Origin: an uncultured Clostridium sp.
GTDB taxonomy: Bacteria > Bacillota > Clostridia > Peptostreptococcales > Peptostreptococcaceae
NCBI GenBank assembly: GCA_945871955.1
Contig: CAMBXR010000009.1
Span: 1-64,000 of the forward strand
Reading direction: 5' to 3'
DNA: 64,000 nt
Below the pieces are notes generated by a model. That model was not told the DNA's origin, searched no databases, and saw only the letters and a list, made by a program, of their open reading frames with translations. Of the stretch, positions 43,286 to 53,208 are shown one piece after another. How positions within the stretch are numbered: the stretch's first letter is position 1; each line of letters begins with the position of its first letter. A program made the translations under genes and the position numbers.

Positions 43286-43512
43286 ATAAATCTCCTCTCA
43301 AATGAATTATTAATACTAAAACTGTCAGTGATTATAAAAATTCTCTTTTATTTATTTTACACTTTTTTACATATATCTTCAATAATTGGCTTTTTAGTTT
43401 CAAGCATATCTATGGATAATAAAAATTTTATTTATACTTTTTACTATCTTTATAGCATATAAATAGTATATAAATTTAAAATAAGATTTTCTATGATTAC
43501 AGGGAGATAATT

Positions 43513-45078
43513 ATGAAGAAAAGAAATTTATTGATTAACGTAATTTTACTTACTGCATCCACCATGACTCTAGGATTTATATCTATGGCTTTTAGAGTAT
43601 ATTTATCTAATAAAATCGGTGCAGAGGGTATGGGATTATTCCAACTTATTATGAGTATCAATGTAGTATGCCAAACCTTAGCTATTTCCGGTATAAGAGT
43701 TACCATGACAAGACTTGTAGCTGAAGAACTTGGAAAGGGTAATAATCACCTCCTAAAAAACATTGTAATAAAAGGGCTTCTTTATACTTTGTTTTTTAGT
43801 ATCTTAACAGGAATATTGCTATTTAACTTATCTGGATTTATTTCTGCATCATGGATTCAAGATGAAAGAGCAATTATCCCTTTAAAGATTTTATCCTGCT
43901 CTTTACCTTTCGTTGGTATTTCCTGTTGTCTTAATGGTTATTTCTATGGTTGTAGAAAGGTGGTTAAATGCATCAGTGCTGATATTATAGAAACTTTAGT
44001 TATGATTAGCATAGTTTCCTTATGCATCACATCATTTTCCACAGGAAGACTTGACTATACTTGTGCTTTAATTGCTGTTGGTAATTCTATAGGTAATATT
44101 TGCTCTGCTTTTTATTCTTATATTTTATACATATTTGAAAAGAAAGATTTACATATTACTAAAAATATAAGTACTAAATATCCATTTCTAAAAATCATAA
44201 GAGTAGCTATACCTTTGGCCTTTAGTGCTTATATCCAAACATCTTTGAAAACTCTAGAAGATATTTTAATACCAAAATCCTTAAGACTTTATGGCTCTTC
44301 TGGATCCATGTCTTTATCAATTTTTGGTATGGTTAAAGGAATGGTAATGCCTCTTTTATTATTTCCTTCCATATTTTTAGCTTCTTTTTCCACATTAATA
44401 ATACCAGAAATTGCAGAAGCTAATGCTTTAAATAAAAAAAATGCAGTAAATTATATTATTTCAAAAGTAATAAAATTTACTATGTTAATTGCCATATTTG
44501 CCATGGGAATATTTATAGTATTTTCTAGAGAGCTAGGTCTTGGCCTATATAATAATACAGAAGTTGGATATTTACTTAAAATTTTAGCACCTCTAATTCC
44601 TTTTATGTACTTAGATAAAGTTGTAGACGGTAGTTTAAATGCTCTTGATTTACAATTTAGTACACTAAAGTTTAATATTATTGATATGTTTGTAAGAATA
44701 AGCGCTATAACTCTTTTAATACCTAGATATGGAATAAAGGGATTTGTCCTTGTATTATTTATAAGTACAACTTTTAATACATCTTTAGGTGTCATAAAAA
44801 TATTAAGACATACAAAACTTAAATTTCAAATATTTGACTGGATTTTAAAACCATCTTTGTCAGTTACTTTATCAAGCTATGCTACAAAAATTATTTTATA
44901 TTGTTTACATATTGAAAATTCTATTTTTATCAGTATAATTTTAGATTTAGTAATTTATCTTATCATGCTTATACTTTTCAAAGCCATTGGAAAAAAAGAA
45001 CTTCAATGGTTTTTGGATGGGTTTAAAAGAGATGTTAAAAAAGGAAAATGGGAAACAATTGGGCTTTATAAAATGTAA
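43513..45078 (+). CDS. spoVB: Stage V sporulation protein B (polysaccharide/lipid flippase family)
   Basis: The 521-residue membrane protein of the MATE/MVF (RfbX-type) superfamily has about 14 membrane segments and the SpoVB-like opening LLINVILLTASTMTLGFISMAFRVYLSNKIGAEGMGLFQLIMSINVVCQ. SpoVB is needed for spore cortex peptidoglycan, probably flipping lipid II, and similar proteins act as lipid II flippases in vegetative cells. A second paralogue elsewhere cannot be excluded. The ATG follows AGGGAG. It is divergent from the sigma gene, with about 227 bases between. Confidence 0.9.
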   Translation: MKKRNLLINVILLTASTMTLGFISMAFRVYLSNKIGAEGMGLFQLIMSINVVCQTLAISGIRVTMTRLVAEELGKGNNHLLKNIVIKGLLYTLFFSILTGILLFNLSGFISASWIQDERAIIPLKILSCSLPFVGISCCLNGYFYGCRKVVKCISADIIETLVMISIVSLCITSFSTGRLDYTCALIAVGNSIGNICSAFYSYILYIFEKKDLHITKNISTKYPFLKIIRVAIPLAFSAYIQTSLKTLEDILIPKSLRLYGSSGSMSLSIFGMVKGMVMPLLLFPSIFLASFSTLIIPEIAEANALNKKNAVNYIISKVIKFTMLIAIFAMGIFIVFSRELGLGLYNNTEVGYLLKILAPLIPFMYLDKVVDGSLNALDLQFSTLKFNIIDMFVRISAITLLIPRYGIKGFVLVLFISTTFNTSLGVIKILRHTKLKFQIFDWILKPSLSVTLSSYATKIILYCLHIENSIFISIILDLVIYLIMLILFKAIGKKELQWFLDGFKRDVKKGKWETIGLYKM

Positions 45079-45089
45079 TCTTTACACTA

Positions 45090-45120
45090 AAAAGAGTTTG
45101 CTAATCATGCAAACTCTTTT
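45090..45120. terminator. Bidirectional terminator after spoVB
   Basis: AAAAGAGTTTGC and GCAAACTCTTTT form a perfect 12-bp stem with a 7-base loop, followed by T-rich and A-rich ends. Confidence 0.85.
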
Positions 45121-45121
45121 A

Positions 45122-45991
45122 TTATTGTATATTATATAAAAAATTAACTATATTTCTTACTGTTATATCCATTTGCTCGTCACTACTGATTAATGCCTCT
45201 CCATCACCACTATATGTTCCATAATTTGCAAATTGAGAATGATTAGCTCCTTCTATCTGCACATATTTTGTATCTTCTGGTAATTTATCCTTAGAATTAA
45301 TCAATTCTTTATAGTCTACAATATTGTCTTTACTTCCCCAAATAGATAATACTTTGAAACCTAATTCTTTTATATTGGCTTTAGGGTAAGATGATATAAA
45401 CACTATTGCCTCAACATTTTTATTGTTTATAGCATAATCAGAAGCTATAGTTCCTCCAAGAGAGTCCCCACCTATGACCCATTTCGTAATATCTGGGTTA
45501 TTTTTTATTACATCATCTGCTTTATTTTCTCCAAATTTAGCATAATTAAAAGGCATATCTACAGCTACTACTTTATATCCATAGCTAGCTATCATATTGC
45601 ATAATTTTGCATAGGATGATGATTCTATTCTTTCTCCAGGATAAAAAATAAATCCTTTTGTTGCATTTACATTTTTAGGAGTAAAATACGTGTAATCTTT
45701 ATCAATAGTTACTTCTACTTTAGAATTACTTTCTAAATACTTAATATAATCACTTTGTAAAGTATAACCATTGCTTAACCATATAAAAAAACCTATTACG
45801 GATATGATAAATACTGACAAAAGAAGAATGATTGATTTTTTTCTTGCTTTAGCTTTTAAAATTTTCTTTTCTTCATTTTCCTTTTGAATATAGTTTTCAT
45901 CATTGTAAAGCAAAGGTCTCTCTAATTCCATTGTAATACTAAAAGTATTATACTCTTCTTCACCACTTGACTTTGCTTTCCTTTTTTTCAT
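45122..45991 (-). CDS. Membrane-anchored alpha/beta hydrolase
   Basis: A ~290-residue protein with a membrane anchor (SIILLLSVFIISVIGFFIW) after a basic cytoplasmic stretch. The serine-hydrolase fold shows nucleophile motif GGDSLGG (VIGGDSLGGTIASD), a catalytic Asp in GSKDNIVDY and a catalytic His in GANHSQFANY. The closest known pattern is the dienelactone-hydrolase-like alpha/beta hydrolases; the substrate is unknown. The ORF track start at 46006 lacks a good site, and ATG 45991 has GGAGGG 5 bases ahead. The active site faces outside the membrane. It stands alone. Confidence 0.82.
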   Translation of the reverse strand: MKKRKAKSSGEEEYNTFSITMELERPLLYNDENYIQKENEEKKILKAKARKKSIILLLSVFIISVIGFFIWLSNGYTLQSDYIKYLESNSKVEVTIDKDYTYFTPKNVNATKGFIFYPGERIESSSYAKLCNMIASYGYKVVAVDMPFNYAKFGENKADDVIKNNPDITKWVIGGDSLGGTIASDYAINNKNVEAIVFISSYPKANIKELGFKVLSIWGSKDNIVDYKELINSKDKLPEDTKYVQIEGANHSQFANYGTYSGDGEALISSDEQMDITVRNIVNFLYNIQ

Positions 45992-46099
45992 ATTATCCCT
46001 CCACAAATTTCTTCACTACCATTATATTTTAACATATAAATTTAATCATTTCATCTTAATAAAAGCATCAATTTTCTTACAATTATTTTGGATACAATA

Positions 46100-46146
46100 T
46101 AAGAGATACAAAAAAGCCTTTATTGTAACTTTTTCATATCTCTTAA
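46100..46146 (-). terminator. Putative terminator of the zinc-ribbon genes
   Basis: On the minus strand AAGAGATATGAAAAAGTT...AAGGCTTTTTTGTATCTCTT forms an imperfect stem with a T6 run inside. It follows the stop of the 196-residue zinc-ribbon gene. Confidence 0.45.
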
Positions 46147-46152
46147 TAAATA

Positions 46153-46743
46153 TTATTTTATAGAAGTATCTTCATAATTTTTTAAAAATTCTCTTCCTTC
46201 TTTTTCTATTTCTTCTATCATATCAACTTCTGGTGCTTCTTCTGGTTCAGTACTAAAATCAAAATTTTCTTCTTCACAATTTACTTCTTCGTTAAATTGT
46301 TTATCTTCATAATTAAATGTTATTTTTTCTATTTTGCTACCACAACAAGCACAAAAGTTAGAATCTTCATCTGTTTCTTGATTACAATTTGGACAAATTA
46401 TAGATAGTTTTTCTTCTTTTATTAAGCTATTTCCGCATTGAGGGCAAAATTTTTCATTTTTAAAGGCTACATAACCACATTCACAAGTAGTTTTATTATT
46501 TTCCTTTTCAAAGTTTCTAAGACTCATATATTTAGTATAGATTTCTATATCATAATTTTTTATTTCTTCACATAAATCATTAAAGTCTTCATCATATATT
46601 TTATTTTTTCTTATTTTATCAAATGTCATTATCCCTAATTTTAACAAAGCTTGGGCTTTCAAATCTTCATATTCATTTATACTCTTTTTTATTTTTAATT
46701 TTTCTGATTCTTTTTGTATATTGGTTAATTTCTTATCCTTCAT
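46153..46743 (-). CDS. Double zinc-ribbon protein, 196 aa
   Basis: A soluble, very acidic protein with three Cys-pair ribbons in about residues 85-140: CECGY...CPQCG, CPNCNQE...CACCG. An N-terminal coiled-coil-like helix (NIQKESEKLKIKKSINEYEDLKAQALLKLG) and a Glu-rich tail frame it. Such DZR proteins bind zinc and usually mediate protein contacts. It overlaps the following membrane-protein gene by 11 bases, so the two are translationally coupled and probably work together. The function is unknown. Confidence 0.75.
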   Translation of the reverse strand: MKDKKLTNIQKESEKLKIKKSINEYEDLKAQALLKLGIMTFDKIRKNKIYDEDFNDLCEEIKNYDIEIYTKYMSLRNFEKENNKTTCECGYVAFKNEKFCPQCGNSLIKEEKLSIICPNCNQETDEDSNFCACCGSKIEKITFNYEDKQFNEEVNCEEENFDFSTEPEEAPEVDMIEEIEKEGREFLKNYEDTSIK

Positions 46744-48136
46744 TTTCTTCCTCCAAGTTATTAAAAATATTTAATTTATAACCTATTAAAGTCATTATTA
46801 AGCTATATACAAATGAAATTATCACTCCTATTACAAAGTTGAACCCCATTTGCATTGCACTAAGAGAATTTAATATAGATGCTGCATTATCTCCAACATA
46901 TATAGTTGTTAATAAACCAATAACTCCCATTATAACTGCATGAAATCCACTAAATATTATTACTGGTTTAATATCTTTACTTTTATATTTACTTTCTAAC
47001 TTACACCCTATAATTATAAAAACTAAAGATGATAAAGCTATTAAAGATCCTAAAAGTAATATTAAATCTAGTGATAAGTTTGAATTAAATAAAGATAATA
47101 TAGATACTGTTTTCATACCAAGATTAATAGGTATTAAGTTAGCAAAAGCCCACAAATAAATTGCTAACTGACTTAGTACAAATCCTAATGATGTAGTACT
47201 TGTGTAGTTATTTAACCCTAAGTCATAAATATAGTTTATCTTGGCTAAATGTAATGATAATAATATTATTAAAGTTAAAATATATCCTATTAATAGAGTT
47301 TTTAAAGCAATTTTTATTATATTTACAACCCTATTTTCTTTTTCATAGTCTCTTTTTAATCCCATAAAAAATATAGAAATAAATCCTATAATAAATGCCT
47401 TAAATAACACACTTATCATATTAAATCCAAGATAAATTCCATAACTATATGTATTAAACATATTTAATCCATCAAATCCATTTGATAAACTTACTTGCAC
47501 CTGAGACATTCTAGATAATACTACTAAAAGAAGAGAATATATAATCCCTACCACTAATGAGTTCTTCACATGCGACACAAAAGATATATTGTTTTTCTTC
47601 ATAAACATTCTATATGGCAATATAAATGATATTATTGGTAAAATTAATAATATTAAAAATCCAAAATTAACACTAGACTGCGCACTATTCATAAACAGAG
47701 ACATATATATATCCATACTAGCTAAATTACTAAATAACATTATATGTATTGGATTTATTAACTCACTTATTTGATTATTTTCTCCTACTAATAATACTTT
47801 TATTATTAAAGAAAAAACAAATAATATACCAAGAGCTGATATAGATGTTTTAAATCCACCTATTAAATTAAAACTTGATGCTATGTTTTTGAAATTAGCT
47901 TTTTCACCTTCTTGATTTATAAATTTTTCCCTTTTACTTTTAACATTTTCTAGTATTTCTCCACAGTTTTTACAATAAATATCCTTTTCGTCTACTAAGT
48001 TTTCACACTTAGAGCAATAAGTATTATTATCTTTTTCTATTGTAAGATAATTAATATTTTTCTTTATATGTAAGCTACCGTCTTCTTTTGAGTAATTACT
48101 GAACTTATTTTCAATTAAATTTTCTTTTATATTCAT
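46733..48136 (-). CDS. Zinc-ribbon multi-pass membrane protein, 467 aa
   Basis: The N-terminus carries one zinc ribbon (CSKCENLVDEKDIYCKNCGE, about residues 38-60), facing the cytoplasm. About ten membrane segments follow (from about residue 95 to 455). Membrane proteins with this ribbon are common in Clostridia and are annotated as zinc-ribbon domain proteins. It overlaps the 196-residue double zinc-ribbon gene, suggesting a complex of the two. No transport motif is recognised. The ATG follows a purine-rich GGGAGG-like site. Confidence 0.7.
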   Translation of the reverse strand: MNIKENLIENKFSNYSKEDGSLHIKKNINYLTIEKDNNTYCSKCENLVDEKDIYCKNCGEILENVKSKREKFINQEGEKANFKNIASSFNLIGGFKTSISALGILFVFSLIIKVLLVGENNQISELINPIHIMLFSNLASMDIYMSLFMNSAQSSVNFGFLILLILPIISFILPYRMFMKKNNISFVSHVKNSLVVGIIYSLLLVVLSRMSQVQVSLSNGFDGLNMFNTYSYGIYLGFNMISVLFKAFIIGFISIFFMGLKRDYEKENRVVNIIKIALKTLLIGYILTLIILLSLHLAKINYIYDLGLNNYTSTTSLGFVLSQLAIYLWAFANLIPINLGMKTVSILSLFNSNLSLDLILLLGSLIALSSLVFIIIGCKLESKYKSKDIKPVIIFSGFHAVIMGVIGLLTTIYVGDNAASILNSLSAMQMGFNFVIGVIISFVYSLIMTLIGYKLNIFNNLEEENEG

Positions 48137-48280
48137 CTTAGTTTCCCTCCTAACTTATAATCTATGAATTATCTTTTTATATTTATGAATTATAACAAAG
48201 TTTTCTTAATTCTACCTTAATTTATTCTTAAGATTTAGTTCTTTTCAATTAGTTTAAAAATATTATAAGTTGACAAAAAT

Positions 48281-48304
48281 AAAAAGCACTTTATTGTGCT
48301 TTTT
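48281..48304 (-). terminator. Terminator of the patatin-like gene
   Basis: AAAAAGCAC-AATAAA-GTGCTTTTT with A/T flanks at the stop of the patatin-like gene. Confidence 0.75.
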
Positions 48305-49154
48305 AATCTTCATTTATAAATTTTATTAAGTCTTCGTAACATTTCTTAGCATCATTATAACCCTTATCATAAAGCTCTTTTAATTTAGTTTTATCTTTTT
48401 CTACTCTACTAATATTAACTGGCTCTTTAGGCTGTATTACAAAAACTTCTCCAGTTTTTACTTTTTCTTCAATAAAATCTAGAGTATTATTATACATTTT
48501 ATATCTATTTTCTATAGCGTTTACTAGATTTGGATATTTTCTATATTTTAATTTAAAAATAGGTAAAAAACTAGACTTTTTCTTTCTATATGTTTTATCT
48601 CTTGTCAAAATGACTACATTTTTCCTATGATTATCTTCTATAGATTTTTTTATTGGTATGGAATCTGTAATTCCTCCATCAAGATACTTTTCTCCGTTTA
48701 TTTCCACAATTCTAGCAAGTAGTGGCAAGGAGCTAGATGCCCTTACAGCTATTATATCTTTTTTCATATCTTTGATTTTTATATATTCAGCTTTGCCAGT
48801 TTTACAGTTAGTAACTACTGAATAGAAATTTCCCTTAAACTTATTAAAAGTATCATAATCGTATAGTTCCAGTTTGTTTGGTATAAGATCATATAACATT
48901 TCAACACCAAACATATCCCCTGTTTTTATCAAGCTATTGATACTACAATACCTTTTATCATTAATATAATCTAAAGTAACTTTTATAGATCTTCCTATTT
49001 GTTTCGATACATAGCTTGATATATGACAAGCTCCTGCTGATACACCATAACAATCATCGAAATAAAGATTCTTTTCCATAAAATAATCTAATACACCAGC
49101 AGTATAAACGCCTCTCATTCCTCCACCTTCAACTACAAGTCCAGCTTCTATCAT
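48303..49154 (-). CDS. Patatin-like phospholipase (RssA-like)
   Basis: The 283-residue protein has a patatin domain with the glycine-rich oxyanion loop GGGMRGVYTAG. The nucleophile elbow GVSAGA holds the catalytic Ser, and the DGG of the Ser-Asp dyad is at YLDGGITDSIPI. No signal peptide, so it is cytoplasmic. Patatin-like enzymes cleave acyl chains from phospholipids; the RssA subgroup function is unclear in Firmicutes. It lies alone between the zinc-ribbon unit and asnS. The ATG has no perfect Shine-Dalgarno but AGGGGG is close by. Confidence 0.9.
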   Translation of the reverse strand: MIEAGLVVEGGGMRGVYTAGVLDYFMEKNLYFDDCYGVSAGACHISSYVSKQIGRSIKVTLDYINDKRYCSINSLIKTGDMFGVEMLYDLIPNKLELYDYDTFNKFKGNFYSVVTNCKTGKAEYIKIKDMKKDIIAVRASSSLPLLARIVEINGEKYLDGGITDSIPIKKSIEDNHRKNVVILTRDKTYRKKKSSFLPIFKLKYRKYPNLVNAIENRYKMYNNTLDFIEEKVKTGEVFVIQPKEPVNISRVEKDKTKLKELYDKGYNDAKKCYEDLIKFINED

Positions 49155-49304
49155 TTGTGATACTTACCCCCTTGATATTATCGTATAAATAAAATATAGT
49201 TCTTATTATTAATATAGTCAAATAATAGCAATCTTAATTATATTTTTCAAAACCTTACTATATTTCTATAGAATAAGTTTTTGAAAAAATTAATACAATT
49301 ATTC

Positions 49305-49347
49305 AAAAAAATGACTTATTATGATTAAATCATAATAAGCCATTTTT
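49305..49347 (-). terminator. Terminator of asnS
   Basis: AAAAAATGACTTATTATGATT pairs with AATCATAATAAGCCATTTTTT over about 20 bp with one mismatch. It has T-runs and lies just downstream of the asnS stop. Confidence 0.8.
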
Positions 49348-49357
49348 TTATTTTATA

Positions 49358-50755
49358 TTAGAATTCACAGTTTTTAGGCGTTCTTGGGAATGGTATAACG
49401 TCTCTTATGTTTGATACACCTGTTAAGTACATTATCATTCTTTCAAATCCTAAACCGAATCCTGAGTGAGTAGCAGTACCGAATTTTCTAAGTTCTAAGT
49501 ACCACCAGTAATCTTCTTTATTTAATCCGAATTCTTCTATTCTTTCTAATAGAACATCTTCTCTTTCTTCTCTTTGAGATCCTCCGATGATTTCTCCAAC
49601 ACCTGGAACTAATAAGTCCATAGCTCTAACTGTTTTACCATCTTCATTTAATCTCATGTAGAATGCTTTTATATCTTTTGGATAGTCAGTTACAAATACT
49701 GGTGCTTTGAATATTTGTTCAGTTATATATCTTTCATGCTCAGTTTGTAAATCTATTCCCCACTCTACTGGGTATTCGAATTTTTGTCCTGATTCAAGTA
49801 ATAATTCTACTGCTTTAGTATAAGTTATTCTTATGAAATCAGAGTTTACTATATTATGTAATCTTTCTAATAATCCTTTGTCTACGAATGCATTGAAGAA
49901 TTCCATTTCTTCTGGACAATGTTCTAATACATAGTTGATTATGTATTTAACCATATCTTCAGCAAGTTCCATATTATCTTCTAAGTCAGCAAAAGCTATT
50001 TCAGGTTCAATCATCCAGAACTCAGAAGCATGTCTACCTGTATAAGAGTTTTCTGCTCTGAAAGTTGGTCCAAATGTATAAACATTTCTGAAAGCTAGTG
50101 CCATTATCTCAGCATTTAATTGTCCTGAAACTGTTAAGTTAGCTTCTTTTCCGAAGAAATCTTGAGAATAGTCTATTTTTCCTTCTTCAGTTTTTGGAAC
50201 ATTGTCTAAGTCAAGAGTAGTTATTCTAAACATTTCTCCTGCACCTTCACAGTCACTTCCTGTTATTATTGGTGAATGTGCATATACAAAGTTTCTTTCT
50301 TGGAAGAATTTATGTACTGCATATGCAGCTACACTTCTAACTCTGAATATGGCTGAGAACATATTACTTCTTGGTCTTAAGTGAGCTATAGTTCTTAAGT
50401 ATTCTACAGTATGTCTTTTCTTTTGTAGAGGATATGAATTATCTGATTCACCTTCTACAACTATGTTAGTAGCATGTATCTCAACTGGTTGTTTAGCACC
50501 TTCTGTTGATACTAATTTACCTTCTACTAGTATAGATGAACTTATTGGTAACTTTCCTATTTCTTTAAAGTTTTCTAATTTTTCATCTAAAACTATTTGC
50601 ATATTTTTGAAGAATGATCCATCATTTAACTCTATAAATCCGAAATTTTTTGATAATCTAGATGTTCTTATCCATCCAGCCACTTTTACAGTTTTTCCTA
50701 TGTACTCTTCTTTTTGTCTGTAAAGCTCTTTTACAGTTAAAAATTCTTTTTGCAT
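49358..50755 (-). CDS. asnS: Asparaginyl-tRNA synthetase
   Basis: AsnS charges tRNA-Asn with asparagine. The 465-residue protein has the N-terminal OB-fold anticodon-binding domain ([32 protein letters not shown]) and the class II catalytic core. Motif 2 appears around [24 protein letters not shown], and motif 3 in [28 protein letters not shown] chose ATG 50755 (MQKEFLT), preceded by GGAGGAAG; the ORF-track start is 51 bases earlier and lacks this. Expression is controlled by the upstream T-box with an AAC specifier. Confidence 0.96.
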   Translation of the reverse strand: MQKEFLTVKELYRQKEEYIGKTVKVAGWIRTSRLSKNFGFIELNDGSFFKNMQIVLDEKLENFKEIGKLPISSSILVEGKLVSTEGAKQPVEIHATNIVVEGESDNSYPLQKKRHTVEYLRTIAHLRPRSNMFSAIFRVRSVAAYAVHKFFQERNFVYAHSPIITGSDCEGAGEMFRITTLDLDNVPKTEEGKIDYSQDFFGKEANLTVSGQLNAEIMALAFRNVYTFGPTFRAENSYTGRHASEFWMIEPEIAFADLEDNMELAEDMVKYIINYVLEHCPEEMEFFNAFVDKGLLERLHNIVNSDFIRITYTKAVELLLESGQKFEYPVEWGIDLQTEHERYITEQIFKAPVFVTDYPKDIKAFYMRLNEDGKTVRAMDLLVPGVGEIIGGSQREEREDVLLERIEEFGLNKEDYWWYLELRKFGTATHSGFGLGFERMIMYLTGVSNIRDVIPFPRTPKNCEF

Positions 50756-50824
50756 TTTACTTCCTCCTATAAATTTTTTTAGTTTAATTATATTTCCCTT
50801 AGTCATTAAGAATATAAATTTATT

Positions 50825-51100
50825 TTAAAAAAAGCCCTTCATCCCCATAAAAAGGGACGAAAGGCTATTACTCTCGCGGTACCACCCTAGTTGTCAATAT
50901 AATTGACCTCTTAGTTAAGCTTTGCTTATGGTCTATAACGGGACCCTTCCGTCTATATCTACTTGCTTATTTATCGCTTTCGGATAGAAACTCCAAGATG
51001 TTATTCAATATAAACTATGTATTGAGCTTCCACCATCCTCAACTCGCTATAACTAGGTTTTATATTTACTTCTTCTTTTCTTAGTCTTTACTTCTTAAAT
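50825..51100 (-). promoter_or_regulatory. T-box riboswitch (tRNA-Asn specific) upstream of asnS
   Basis: On the minus strand the antiterminator T-box AGGGTGGTACCGCGAG is followed by a terminator (AGCCTTTCGTCCC ... GGGATGAAGGGCTTTTTTT). The Stem I region further upstream has the GAATAACATCTTGGAG segment; AAC at 51000-51002 sits in the specifier-loop position and reads an Asn codon. Uncharged tRNA-Asn should stabilise the antiterminator and raise asnS expression. This agrees with the downstream gene. Confidence 0.95.
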
Positions 51101-51224
51101 TTAGTATTACAATTATTTAACAAAATTATACCAACTTATAAATTTTTAGTCAATATTTTATTCAATTTGTATTTTTTTCTATTTTTATTTTAAACAAATA
51201 TTTTAAATAATTATTAATAAAAAT

Positions 51225-51252
51225 AAAAGTGAAGAGCTAAGTCTTCACTTTT
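51225..51252. terminator. Terminator of the cspBA-cspC-DUF3787 locus
   Basis: AAAAGTGAAGA and TCTTCACTTTT form an 11-bp perfect stem with a 6-base loop and flanking A/T runs, just past the DUF3787-like gene. Confidence 0.8.
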
Positions 51253-51257
51253 AATCT

Positions 51258-51458
51258 TTATAATTTACTACCATTATCTACCCATTCTTTTGCATTTATA
51301 ACATCTTCAAGAGATGGCTGTGTAACTTGACTCTCTGGCATTATATTATCTACATCAGCCCAAGCTGCTGTATATTCATTATTTACAGGAGTTGTTTCTT
51401 TAAGTCTTATATTATTTTTTCCATTTAATGGTTGTGCTTTTATGTTTTTTCTATCCAT
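51258..51458 (-). CDS. Small DUF3787-like protein, 66 aa
   Basis: A 66-residue hydrophilic protein, MDRKNIKAQPLNGKNNIRLKETTPV... with TAAWADVDNIMPESQVTQPSLEDVINAKEWVDNGS. The AAWADVDNIMPESQVTIPSLEDVINAKEWVD core is a short motif I associate with the clostridial DUF3787 family; function unknown. It lies about 65 bases after the cspC stop on the same strand and probably belongs to the germination transcript. The ATG follows AGAGGTGAC. Confidence 0.7.
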   Translation of the reverse strand: MDRKNIKAQPLNGKNNIRLKETTPVNNEYTAAWADVDNIMPESQVTQPSLEDVINAKEWVDNGSKL

Positions 51459-51524
51459 GATGTCACCTCTTTTTCTTTTGTATGTATTTATTTTTAACCA
51501 ATATTATTTTTTAAATTCATATAC

Positions 51525-53198
51525 TTAAAGTTTATTGGCTATAGCTTCTATTGTCCTTTGTAAATCTAATACTCCATATCCTTGTGTATCATTAGGATAT
51601 GAATATATTGTATTTTTTGTTGCTCCAAGCATTAAATATGTCTTTAAAACACGTGTATACAAAGCTCTACTAGCATACGTCCCTTGATTATTAATATATT
51701 CTATAATTAGTGCCATTACTCCACATGCTAAAGAACTGCTAACCCCCGTTCCCGTTGCTTTTGCATAATTATTGTTTATATAAGGTCCTATAATATCTAC
51801 TCCTGGCGCTACTATATCAGGTTTAATCAATTCCCTACCTTTCAAAGGACCTCTTGACGATCCAATCCACATACTATTAGTTTTATCATTATATGCTCCT
51901 ATAGTTATTACACTTTCTGTACCTCCATAAAAAGTTATTGTAGAATAAGAGTTAGGATCTAAGAATCTAGTTTCTTCTGCTATTAAATTTTTATTCGGTA
52001 AGTAAATATCAACTTCTCCTGTTATTACGATGTCTGGATATAATCTTATAGTCCATATTCCCGGCTTTATATCTATAATCCTAATAAGTAATTCTTCATT
52101 ACCTGATAATAACCATGGATATATTAATCTTGTCTCATATGGTGAATCCTCTAAATTATATTCACCCTCATACTGCTCATTATCAGGGGCATACTCTACT
52201 TTATAGCTTATTTCTCCTGATGGTGATATCACTTCAACTCCAACCCTTCCTGGATCATTTAAGGCTATTGTTATATCTAGACTTTTCTGCTCACCAACTT
52301 CAAGGATAACATCTTGGAAAGTATCTACTCCTTGCAAAGATCCTTCATAATGAACATCTGTATTACCTTCATTTCCTGCTCCACTAACTACAAATACACC
52401 ATTACTTCTTATCTCCGAAAAAGTATTTAATAAAGTTGTTAAAATTAAGGATCTAGGTCTTTGACCTAGTGTTAAATTTATAATTAAATATTTATCTTCT
52501 TTTTTTGCTATATCTAAAATATATTTTATTCCAGCTAGAAAATCTGTATTAATATAATTTATTCTTCCTTCTTTGAATGTTCCTTCGTATTGTCTTAACT
52601 TAACTACAATCAATTCACTTCCTAATGCTACACCTCTATACAATTCATTAACTCTTCCATTACCTACAGCAATACCAGCTGCAATAGTACCTGTACCTAT
52701 ATTATCTTTAGTTAATGTATCATCATTATTAGATATAGCTTGATTTATATCATCTCTAGTAAATTCACTGCCAAATATCATTCCTTCTGGAGGAGGTTTT
52801 ACTTCACTTTCTTGATCCCATATAGATATTATTTTGCTCGTATTATCTTCATTTATAAAGTCTGGATGAAGATAATCTATACCTGAATCAATTATGCCTA
52901 TTAATACATCTTTTCCATTTAGGTTTATATATGGATTATCTTCTATAAAATTAATTCCTGCAGCAGTTGCAACTCTTTCTCCACCTTGTATATTTTCATT
53001 TATTTCTATCATTGTACTCATTGTTTTAGATTCTTGATACCAAGCTACTTCATAAGTATTATCTAGTATATCTCCATTGAAATCATCTGCTACATATGCC
53101 ACTGCAAGTAAATCATTTAAAATCATAAAATCTGTAATACCAATATTATTTAGAGCTGTGGCTATGTCACCTTGATATACAATAGGATAAGACTTCAT
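51525..53198 (-). CDS. cspC: Germination pseudoprotease CspC
   Basis: CspC is a subtilisin-like pseudoprotease in the spore; in C. difficile it controls bile-salt-dependent germination. The 557-residue protein has the prodomain, then the catalytic core in which only the Asp is kept ([16 protein letters not shown]104). The His position is Thr (DNIGTGTIAAGI, about T169) and the Ser position is Gly (ATGTGVSSSLACG). This is the same pair of substitutions known for C. difficile CspC. Length is also the same. It lies 10 bases after cspBA, so it is co-translated. SleC is not in this window. Its putative ligand cannot be read from sequence. Confidence 0.93.
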   Translation of the reverse strand: MKSYPIVYQGDIATALNNIGITDFMILNDLLAVAYVADDFNGDILDNTYEVAWYQESKTMSTMIEINENIQGGERVATAAGINFIEDNPYINLNGKDVLIGIIDSGIDYLHPDFINEDNTSKIISIWDQESEVKPPPEGMIFGSEFTRDDINQAISNNDDTLTKDNIGTGTIAAGIAVGNGRVNELYRGVALGSELIVVKLRQYEGTFKEGRINYINTDFLAGIKYILDIAKKEDKYLIINLTLGQRPRSLILTTLLNTFSEIRSNGVFVVSGAGNEGNTDVHYEGSLQGVDTFQDVILEVGEQKSLDITIALNDPGRVGVEVISPSGEISYKVEYAPDNEQYEGEYNLEDSPYETRLIYPWLLSGNEELLIRIIDIKPGIWTIRLYPDIVITGEVDIYLPNKNLIAEETRFLDPNSYSTITFYGGTESVITIGAYNDKTNSMWIGSSRGPLKGRELIKPDIVAPGVDIIGPYINNNYAKATGTGVSSSLACGVMALIIEYINNQGTYASRALYTRVLKTYLMLGATKNTIYSYPNDTQGYGVLDLQRTIEAIANKL

Positions 53199-53208
53199 AA
53201 TATTCCTC

